Part shown: positions 55,705-64,000 of the stretch, piece after piece
Layout: every line of letters starts with the position of its first letter
Position numbering within the stretch: position 1 is the first letter of the stretch
Assembly: GCF_037893015.1 (NCBI RefSeq)
Contig: NC_133660.1
Span: forward strand, 284,801,078-284,865,077
Direction: 5' to 3'
Length of the DNA stretch: 64,000 nucleotides
From: Macrotis lagotis
Lineage: Eukaryota > Chordata > Mammalia > Peramelemorphia > Peramelidae
Made by a program: the position numbers and the translations under genes
The notes under the pieces: model-generated
What the model saw: only the letters and a program-made list of their open reading frames with translations
What the model was told of the DNA's origin: nothing
Databases searched by the model: none

Positions 55705-57499
55705 AGACTAAGAGACTTCCTCAGCAGCCAGAACATCTTAGGCTCCAAGTTAGGCAGATCTGTAAGAAATGTTAAATTGGATCTTCCCCATTTGCTTCAT
55801 GTAATTAATTTTTTTTTTTTAGGATTTTGCAAGGCAAATGGGGTTAAGTGGCTTGCCCAAGGCCACACAGCTGGGTAATTATTAAGTGTCTGAGGCCGGA
55901 TTTGAACCCAGGTACTCCTGACTCCAGGGCCGCTGCTCTATTCACTGTACCACCTAGCCTCCCCAACTTATGGTTCTCTTACCCAGTGCAACTCAAGAGC
56001 AAACTCTACTAGAAAACCAATGAAATATAGACCTATTGCCATAAAGTTTTAAAAAGGTCATGCCCCAAATCACATAGGCGTGATGGTGGCAGTCACTGTT
56101 CTTAGCCCATCTGCCACTGCATGGTAGTCAGTGAGGATTTTGTTCCTCCTATTTACCACAAAAGTAAAAGGCACAGATCCTGCCTTCCAGAAGCTTACAT
56201 TAAGATGTGGTCAGGACCACATGGAAAATATGCAATTCATGTCATGACTGCGCTTCCCTCAGTCTAATTTTACTTTGTTTTTCCTTCCTTAATACTGCTG
56301 CTGTGATTAATTGATATTGAGCCCCAGTGAATTACAGTAGGGTCTTTCTTTGTTCTTTCGACCGTTAAGTTGGGTACCAAACAAGGCTTTTAACCAGCAG
56401 CCTTTCCCCTAGATTCCTTAGATCTAGTTTCCCAGACCCACTTCCTCTCAATTTATATATGCTGCGACCAGTCACTAACAACAGAGACCAAAGTTTGCCT
56501 GTTACCATAACCTGAAGTCTGATTTGGTAGGAAAAGGATGAGTTATAGAAATTACAAAGACCACATTGTTGTCATTGATACAGAGTTGGTGCTATGAGAG
56601 ATACTCTATCCTTTGACTTGGTAAAGCTGTCTTAGATCTTCCTCCTACTCTCACCACCCCCAATGCTCCACCTTTGGCAACCAGTGTCTGGTGTCTGGGG
56701 ACACACCCCAGCAAAACCTGCTAGGCTAAGACAGCCCTCTGGAATCTATGGTCCAGACTAAGTGGATCTATGATCTATACCTAAACCAGGAGCCATCAAC
56801 TACTAATTTGTGCCATCAATATTTTTCAAATCTAGCTAGCTACATAGGATTTCACTTTTTCAGTGAGAAAGATCATTTTAAGTAGTTCTCTGCTGACTTC
56901 TTTGTTTCTGACCCCTCAATTCTCAATCAAGCTTCCTGAACTCCAAAAAGGGATAAGAGAGAGGCTGGTTAGATTTTCTGTTATCCCAAGGAAGGTTTTT
57001 CAAAGGCCTTTCTTTAGTGACATAAAAGAGCAATGGTTGTTCCTTTCTTGGAGGAAAAAGGGGGAACACAATTTATTATGTTAATTACCAGCAATAAGAA
57101 GAGCCCCCCTCCTAAAAACCTAGACCAGCAACATTGGTATATCCAATCTCATTTCTCTTAACCTTTAGGGAATGAGTCCTGCATGGACTGAATCCAAACA
57201 TTTTGTGTGTTTCACAGAATAAAGCTGAAGATTTTTGACTATTTCAGTATTTCTCTTACTCGACAAACAAATTCTCTGATGGTTCTTTTTGTTTGTTTCC
57301 TTATAACATATAAAATTATATAAGTATATATGTGAGGGGGAAGGGGATCAGAACATTAACTGTAGCATGTGTAGGCTGTATACTTCACTGTTAGACATTT
57401 TTTTCTTTTTTCTTAAAATTAAACAAAATGCTTGACTGGTTTCAAGCTTCATTGTGAAAAAAAAAAGACTAAGAGATTTCCTCAGCAGCCAGAACATCT
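55705..57499 (+). repeat. Unidentified poly(A)-tailed insert between 34-bp direct repeats
   Basis: The 34-bp sequence beginning agactaagag and ending cagaacatct occurs at 55705-55738 and 57466-57499 with one mismatch. Just before the right copy is a run of ten A residues (57457-57466) following 'ttcaagcttcattgtg'. The 1.73 kb between, containing a SINE, thus looks like a retroposed transcript read on the plus strand, with the repeats as an unusually long target duplication. I do not recognise the inserted sequence and see no protein. Confidence 0.65.
55807..55963 (-). mobile_element. Marsupial tRNA-derived SINE
   Basis: Minus-strand SINE inside the unidentified insert, 'gcaaggcaaatggggttaag' to 'ccacctagcctcccc'. 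Confidence 0.92.
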
Positions 57500-57829
57500 C
57501 TAATTGTCCTGTTTCCTATCAATCAGGTCATGGATGGAATGATTCTGGTGAAGGTAAGTGAGAAGGATGACTTACACAGCAGTTGCCTCACTATCATAAA
57601 CATAATTGTGCAATTCAAGCCACCAGTCAATTGGTTGGTTGATGTGGTCTTTGATAGGGAAGGAATAATAGCAGTACTAGTAGTAGGTTTATTGTCTTGT
57701 TGATGGGAGGCTTATCTTGTACTTGGGGGCAGGGATTTACTGAGTCCTTGCCAGGAAGCAAAGTCCTTCACTGAGGTTCAGTAGACTTTCCTGAGGTCTT
57801 CTAATCATGTTTGTCTTTCATTCTTGTTC

Positions 57830-58030
57830 TTTATTCACTGTGCCACCTAGCTGCCCTTTGAGGGTTCAGTGAATAGAATCTAGACCTAGAGTCAGGAAGA
57901 CCTGAGTTCAAATTCAGCCTCAGTCACATTACTGGCTGTCTGACCTTGAGCAGGTCACTTAACCCCACTCCCTTGTAAAACAAAAAACAAAAATAAAAAG
58001 TTACTTAACCCCAATTGCCTCACCAAAAAA
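57830..58030. mobile_element. Composite SINE fragments
   Basis: A minus-strand scrap ('ttcactgtgccacctagctg', 57833-57856) is joined to a plus-strand SINE (57860-57985, 'gagtcaggaagacctgagtt') and then a second copy of its 3' end ('cttaaccccaattgcctcac'). Confidence 0.75.
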
Positions 58031-58136
58031 GAAAAATAAATCACGGAAAAAAGAGGCTAGAAAATGTGTCCATGTGTTTGTGTGTGAGCATGTATAAATT
58101 CTTCTAGATGGATTTTCTTTTTTTTTTTTTTTTTAA

Positions 58137-58731
<595 letters not shown>

Positions 58732-58914
58732 TAAGGTTTTATGTATTTGTTTTGTTGGCATTTGTAGTCTTTTGTACTTTTGGTCATTCCCAGGAAAGAT
58801 GACTGATTTGTTTGTATATCAGTATTTGAACTGAAAGGTACCATCTGTAGTATCTGGGGAGGTGAAAGGAGGAAGTTAGGGAAACAGCTTTCTTGCCCTC
58901 ACTTTTTTATGTAT

Positions 58915-59025
58915 ACACAAAGATTTTGAGTTTTACAATTTCTCCCCAATCTTACTTCCCTCCTCCCAACAGAAGGCAATTTGTCGGTCTTTACATTGTT
59001 TCCATGTTTCCATTGATCCATCACC
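58915..59025 (-). mobile_element. L1 3' UTR fragment
   Basis: 'gattttgagttttacaattt', 'ccaacagaaggcaatttgtc' and 'tttacattgtttccatg' are the reverse complement of the L1 3' end seen at 54.5 kb. Confidence 0.85.
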
Positions 59026-59626
59026 CTCACTTTCTGTGAGAGCTGTTTTGAAATGGGAACTGTCTATTCTGCTTGGCTAAAAGTGTTCCCAAGGACTGTA
59101 TTTTCCCCTCAGTAAAGCCTGCTCATTACTAGCAAGAATGCATGAATGTAGTTCTCAGTGGAGAGAGTATTTTCACCAGTGAAAAGGTTAAATTTCAAAA
59201 CTGGGAATATATTGTAATAAGAGGAATTTTTAAACTGTCCTTAAGATGAAAGCCTTGAGAAGCTGGAGAAATTCATAGCTTTTGAGTTCTAGTAAACTAT
59301 AGTCTAAGCTGGGTCATTTGTTTAATAAGTTCAAGTCACCGAATGTTGATTTAGGAGGGATTGGTTGCTCTTGCAAAGTTCTCATTTTAAGCACAATCAT
59401 AAATAGTAAACTTTTTTTCTTCCTGTAGTAGATGAAAAGATTCCATAGAATTCTTGATTCTTTGCTGGGGGGGAGAATGCAAAATCTCAGCAAGAGTTTT
59501 GTAGAGCAGAGGTTATTGATCTGAGCTCGGTGAACTTGTTAATACTTGGATTACTCTATAAGTGGTTGTAATCCTATGTAAACTTCAAGAATAAGTTGGA
59601 TATTAAAGAATGTTTATTTAAAAAAA
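59026..59626. other. No gene recognised
   Basis: AT-rich intergenic sequence between L1 fragments; nothing identified. Confidence 0.45.
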
Positions 59627-59706
59627 AAAAGATTTTATTTATTTTGAGTTTGACAATTTTCCCCTAATCTTACTTCCCCCCCATAGAAGACAATTTGTCA
59701 GTCTTT

Positions 59707-59941
59707 TTTTAGCATTTTTAGCAATGATTTTTAATTATTAAAATATTAGAGTACTTTAAAAACATAATACAATTGCATATTAAGTTAACTACAGTTTAGT
59801 GTGAACATAACTTTTATATGCACTAACCCCCCCCCAAATTGTGTGACTTGCTTTACTTCAATATTTACTTTATTTTGGTTGTCTGAAACTGAACTTACAA
59901 TATCAAAGTATTCCTATATTATATTTAGTCAAATAATTCCC

Positions 59942-59989
<48 letters not shown>

Positions 59990-60070
59990 AAGTCTAGTCT
60001 CTACTGAATTCCATACTGCCAGCTGTTCAATGGCCATTCCAAGATAGATGTCCAAGGCAATATTTAGTAT
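59707..60070 (-). mobile_element. Retroposed segment containing a Tigger-like end
   Basis: A 364-bp insert in the L1 3' region with an exact 15-bp duplication AATTTGTCAGTCTTT (59692-59706 and 60071-60085). Read on the minus strand it ends in A residues about 20 nt after ATTAAA (59735-59730), so it is a poly(A)-tailed retroposed transcript. Positions 59918-59711 resemble the end of a Tigger-type (pogo-like) DNA transposon: 'cttttatatgcacta', 'gtgtgacttgctttac', 'gtctgaaactgaac'. Positions 60070-59919 are unidentified, with an (AT)n array. No protein is encoded. Confidence 0.65.
59943..59988 (+). repeat. (AT)n microsatellite
   Basis: About 23 AT dinucleotides inside the retroposed segment. Confidence 0.95.
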
Positions 60071-60127
60071 AATTTGTCAGTCTTTACATTGTTTCCATGG
60101 TATACATTGATCCAAAATCATATCCTT

Positions 60128-60280
60128 TTTTTTTTTAAGGTTTTTGCAAGGCAAATGGGGTTAAGTGGCTTGCCCAAGGCCACACAGCTAGGGAATTATT
60201 AAGTGTCTGAGACCGGATTTGAACCCAGGTAGTCCTGACTCCAGGGCAGATGCTTTATCCACTGAGCCACCTAGCTGCCC
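60128..60280 (-). mobile_element. Marsupial tRNA-derived SINE nested in L1
   Basis: Minus-strand SINE with exact 16-bp duplication CCAAAATCATATCCTT (60112-60127 and 60281-60296). Confidence 0.97.
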
Positions 60281-60645
60281 CCAAAATCATATCCTTAAGG
60301 AAGAAACATACAGTGTAAGAGATAACAAGATCAGACAATAAGCTATCAGATTTTTTTCCTAAATTGAAGGGAATAGTCCTTGAACTTTGTTCAAACTCCA
60401 CAGTTCTTTCTCTGGATATGGATGGTATTCTCCATTGCAGACAGCCTCAAAATTGTCCCTGATTGTTGCCCTGAAGGAATGAGTGAGTCCATCCAGGTTG
60501 ATCATAGCCCCTGTGTTGCTGTTAGGGTGGACAGTGTTCTTCTGGTTCTGCTCATCTCACTCAGCATCAGTTCATGCAAATTATTCCAGGCTTCCCTGAA
60601 TTCCCATCCCTCCTGGTTTCTAATAGAATAATAGTGTTCCATCTA

Positions 60646-61867
60646 GATGGATTTTCACCAAGGCCTTATAGCTACTCATTGTCTGAGGTAGGATTTGAAT
60701 TCATTTCCTCAAAACTAAAGGTAGATTCTTTTCACTATCCACTGTCTCAAGCCATCTCCTTTAAAAATGGCATTAACCAAGTAGGACCAATTGGAATTCA
60801 TCAGTCCCTTCCATTCCAGAAGAGCCTGGCATGGGCACAGATCAGAGGAAAATTCACTCAAAAACTCCTAGCCAGATTATCCTCTTATCTTCAGAAGAAG
60901 AAACTGAGGCTCAGAAGAAAAAGAGATCTGTTTAAATCTTGGAGTTGGCAAGCAACAGAATTGGGATTGGAATCCAGGTCTGGAAGCTTGGACGTTGGTC
61001 CAGCATGCTGCACTGTCTCCTTGGGGCAGCCTCCAGAAGTTCTCTGTGGGGCAAGGCCAACATCATCATTTTTTCTTGTTTTGTATCCCCAGAGCCTTGC
61101 TTCGTAGGCACTTGTTGAATTCCAACCATGAAACCATTCCCATTTATTTCCACCATCCTGGTGAATAGGTAAGTGACTGGTCAGGAGTCTTGGCTTCCTG
61201 CCAGTTAGCATCTGTGAGACTTAAGGGGCAAATCTCCTTCTCCCTTGACCTTAGTTACGTATCTGTCTGATGAGGGGAGGAGATGGTCCCTAGGGATCTG
61301 TCAGCTCTTGTAGTCTGTGGTAGGGGGAGTCTTGGGCAGAGTAGCATGCTGGACTACAGGAAAGACAAGACCCAGCCCTGTTTCAGACCTCCTGACTCAG
61401 TCTCCTTCCTTATAAAATGGGGACTGAAATAATTGTACTACCCACACATTACATTTGAAATGGTGAAATCACTCTAGAATTAAAGGTTTGTTTCCATCTT
61501 TACCAAACTGGAGTATCAATACTAGGCAGGGTGGGAAAGAAATGACTGACCCTCTTTTGAGGTTGGGGGAATGTTCTGGCTCTGCACCTAGACTGGGAGC
61601 TGGGAGAAAAATGCAAAGGGATGAGCCTTGATCCTTCATGGAGCTCTCAGTCTCTGTAAGACACCTCATAGGAGGGATAACCCCCTTACTGGTCATCACT
61701 TCAAGGCCTTCTGGACCGAGGACTTTTGTGGGAAGGGACAGAGAGAACGCTGACCAGGGATTGCCTCCAAGACTAAGGGGACATTCATCCAGCACTTTGA
61801 GATTCGCAAAGCACTTTCCCTATGTTACCTCAAAAAATAACGATAATTATTAAAACTTGTAGAGCTT
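60646..61867. other. No gene; MIR fragments
   Basis: A minus-strand MIR lies at about 60885-61015 ('cttcagaagaagaaactgag', 'ggattggaatccaggtctgg') and MIR-like scraps at about 61390-61460 and 61795-61850. The rest appears single-copy. No exon recognised. Confidence 0.5.
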
Positions 61868-62022
61868 GGGGCAGCTAGGTGGCACAGTGGATAGAGTACT
61901 GGCCCTACAGTCAGGAGGACCTGAGTTCAAATCTGACCTCAGTCATTTAATAATTACCTAGCTGTGTGGCCTTGGGCAAGTCACTTAACCCTATTGCCTT
62001 GCAAAAAAAAAGAAAAAAGAAA
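61868..62022 (+). mobile_element. Marsupial tRNA-derived SINE
   Basis: Plus-strand SINE, 'ggcagctaggtggcacagtg' to 'ccctattgccttgcaaaaaa'; 'aacttgt' flanks both sides. Confidence 0.93.
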
Positions 62023-62092
62023 ACAACTTGTGGGACAGACACCCTCACAGAGGATACACAAAGACAGTCCCTGATCCCTAAGAGTTCATAAT

Positions 62093-62242
62093 TTTTTTTT
62101 AGTTTTTACAAGGCTGTGGGGTTAAGTGACTTGCCCAAGATCATACAGCTAGGCAATTATTATGTGTCTGATTTCAGATTTGAACTCAGGTCCTCCTGAC
62201 TCCAGGACCAGTGCTCTATCCACTGTGCCACCTAGTTGTGCC
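62093..62242 (-). mobile_element. Marsupial tRNA-derived SINE
   Basis: Minus-strand SINE with exact 13-bp duplication AAGAGTTCATAAT (62080-62092 and 62243-62255). Confidence 0.95.
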
Positions 62243-62255
62243 AAGAGTTCATAAT

Positions 62256-63100
62256 CTTAATGGCATCAGAAAACATTTCCTCTCCAGTCTAAAAGGTCAA
62301 GTGTCCAAATATTCAAACTCGGTTGCTCTTGAACTCAGGACTGCCCATGAAGTAGTTGAGGGGACAGGGGCATCCATTTTTAGGATCTCTCCTCTCAGGT
62401 TGACAAGCATGTGCCTCCTTCTGCCATCTGCTTCTGCAAGAAGTCAAAGCAAAGCTTAATGAGTAATTAATAATTAAAGTACTCTGAGAGAATGATGCCC
62501 CAAGAAGAGGAGAGACCATAGCCCCAGCGTCCTCCCAAGAGAGCACAGCTGTGCAGAATCCTCTTGGGTGGAGAGAAGGTTGGTTCAGCTGCCTCAAAGT
62601 CCTTTTGCCTTGGTGGGTTGGGGGGCAGATAGTGGACAATTTGACAGGTGTGTGTTTCTGTGTTTATTCTGGGGCTTCCAGGAGTCCTTATCATCTTGTG
62701 CTTTTTCTGGGGAGGGGTGATGTTCTATAGTTAAATCTATGGTGTCCATAGAATTCCCAAGTGGAGCTTGGGGACCCTGTTATACCCATTTAAGGAAAAT
62801 CTAGATATGAATTAAACCTGAGCTTTGTTTTAGAGATTTACCCAAAGGAAAACTGTGGGTTTGGGGCCACAGTCAAGGTGAGAAACCGATACTTTGTGGT
62901 CGGATTTCCATCATCTCACCTTAGCCATATGAGCTAAGAGTCCCGGGCCACAGGTCACCACCCCAACACTGATGCCTCTGATCCTCAACATTATCTGATA
63001 AGGACATTGGAGAAAAGTGGAATACCAGGCCACCCTCTGTTTCCTCCAAGTTCCCAGACTTTACATGTGCAGGAACCAGTTTTTCTGAAAGAAAAATCAG
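62256..63100. other. No gene recognised
   Basis: Apparently single-copy intergenic sequence leading to the CKB retrocopy; no coding or RNA signal. Confidence 0.45.
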
Positions 63101-63104
63101 AACG

Positions 63105-64000
63105 ACTCGGTGACTGCGCCAGAGCTGAGCTGGCCCGGGCCCCGCAGCCCCCGCAGCGCCCGGCCTCCCGCCGCCGTGCCCTTCTCCAACAGCCACAAGA
63201 TGCTCAAGTCGCGCTTCCCCGCCGGAGGAATACCCCGACCTGTCCTCGCACACCAACCACATGGCCAAGGTGCTGACGCTCGAGCTCTATGAAAAGCTCC
63301 GGGACAAGGCCACGTCCAGCGGCTTCACTTTGGACGATGTCATCCAGACCGGCGTGGACAACCCAGGACACCCACTCATCATGACTGTGGGCTCTAAGAG
63401 TCCTATGAAGTGTTCAAGATACTGTTTGATCCGATCACTGAGGACCGACACGGAGGCTACAAGCCTTCCGATGAGCATAAGACTGATCTTAACGCTGACA
63501 ATCTGCAGGGTGGGGATGACCTGGATCCCAGCTATGTGCCGAGCTCTCGTGTTCGAACTGGCCGGAGCATCCGAGGATTCTGCCTGCCCCCACATTGTAG
63601 CCGGGGCGAGCGCCGGGCCATAGAGAAGCTCTCTGTGGAAGCCCTGGCTAGCCTGGAAGGTGACCTGAATGGGAAGTACTATGCTTTGAAGAATATGACT
63701 GAGCAGGAACAGCAGCAGCTGATTGATGACCACTTCCTTTTCGACAAGCTTGTCTCCCCACTCCTCTTGGCCTCTGGCATGTCCTGAGACTGGCCTGATG
63801 GCAGGGGCATTTGGCACAATGACAAGAAGACCTTTTTGGTTTAGATCAATGAGGAAGATCACCTGAGGGTCATCTCTATGCAGAAGGGGGGGAACATGAA
63901 GGAGGTGTTCACACGCTTCTGCAATGGACTCACCTAGATTGAAACCCTTTTTAAGACCAAGAACTACGAGTTCATGTGGAATCCTCATCTGGGTTATATC
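63105..64000 (+). pseudogene. CKB: CKB processed retrocopy, cut by window end
   Basis: Intronless copy of brain-type creatine kinase, which transfers phosphate between creatine and ATP in the cytosol. A GC-rich leader (63110-63175) is followed by a GTG where the initiator ATG should be (63176-63178), then [15 protein letters not shown] one-base loss follows. ATGGCCAAG (63261) resumes [18 protein letters not shown] and [21 protein letters not shown] short deletion removes most of the CVAGDEE segment and shifts frame; then [40 protein letters not shown] and [14 protein letters not shown] are clear. Three later stops (TGA at 63785-63787, TAG for Trp near 63845 and for Gln near 63936) end the frame. 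Residues such as [14 protein letters not shown] and KTKNYEFMWNPHLGYI identify CKB rather than CKM. The active-site Cys lies beyond the edge. Confidence 0.94.

Larger units (their letters stand above)
59627..60645 (-). mobile_element. L1 3' end split by two insertions
   Basis: Minus-strand L1 3' UTR and ORF2 end. Pieces at 59627-59706, 60071-60127 and 60297-60645 ('gttctttctctggatatgga', 'ttcccatccctcctggtttc') are continuous in the L1 at 43410 and 48046. Insertions at 59707-60070 and 60128-60280 separate them. Confidence 0.9.

Overview
This is nuclear DNA from a marsupial, most likely an Australian one. It is packed with a tRNA-derived SINE of the marsupial WSINE/SINE1 type (about 36 copies in both orientations, many with exact target-site duplications). 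It also carries marsupial L1 copies, CORE-SINEs of the MAR1/MIR type, L2 and RTE-tailed SINEs. Genes are sparse and split by introns. The family names of the repeats are from memory of their consensus sequences, not from a search.

Two host genes are on the minus strand, head to tail, in the same order as on human 11q13 (SPINDOC then MARK2). SPINDOC is complete: six coding exons between 39442 and 32342 join with consistent phase and GT-AG sites into a 392-residue protein. It has a CpG-island promoter (about 38990-40080) and a poly(A) signal at 31789-31794. MARK2 is represented only by its CpG-island promoter (about 8250-10170) and first coding exon (9088-9032). Positions 1-9031 are the start of its first intron, so the catalytic domain lies outside the window.

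Between them (10.2-31.8 kb) is intergenic DNA with L2, MIR, MAR1, RTE-SINE and WSINE copies. It holds three strong CTCF-like motifs (15.36, 22.54 and 23.10 kb) that could separate the two promoters, and a tandem duplication beside two of them.

From 40 kb to the right end there is no intact host gene. This part contains three retrocopies of housekeeping genes: AK6 (41.4-42.4 kb, with target-site duplication and poly(A)), RPS10 (58.1-58.7 kb) and CKB (63.1 kb to the window end). It also has a nearly full-length L1 (48.0-54.7 kb) carrying three SINEs, nested L1 fragments, an unidentified 1.7-kb poly(A)-tailed insert between 34-bp direct repeats, and a 364-bp retroposed segment with a Tigger-like end inside an L1 3' region.

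No convincing new multi-gene system is present. The points most worth checking are a thrice-repeated 16-bp motif and an upstream ORF in the MARK2 promoter, the convergent CTCF motifs, an 11-bp GT...AG insertion in the AK6 retrocopy, and the two odd retroposed inserts. Long reading frames in the CpG islands, microsatellites and repeats were judged non-coding.
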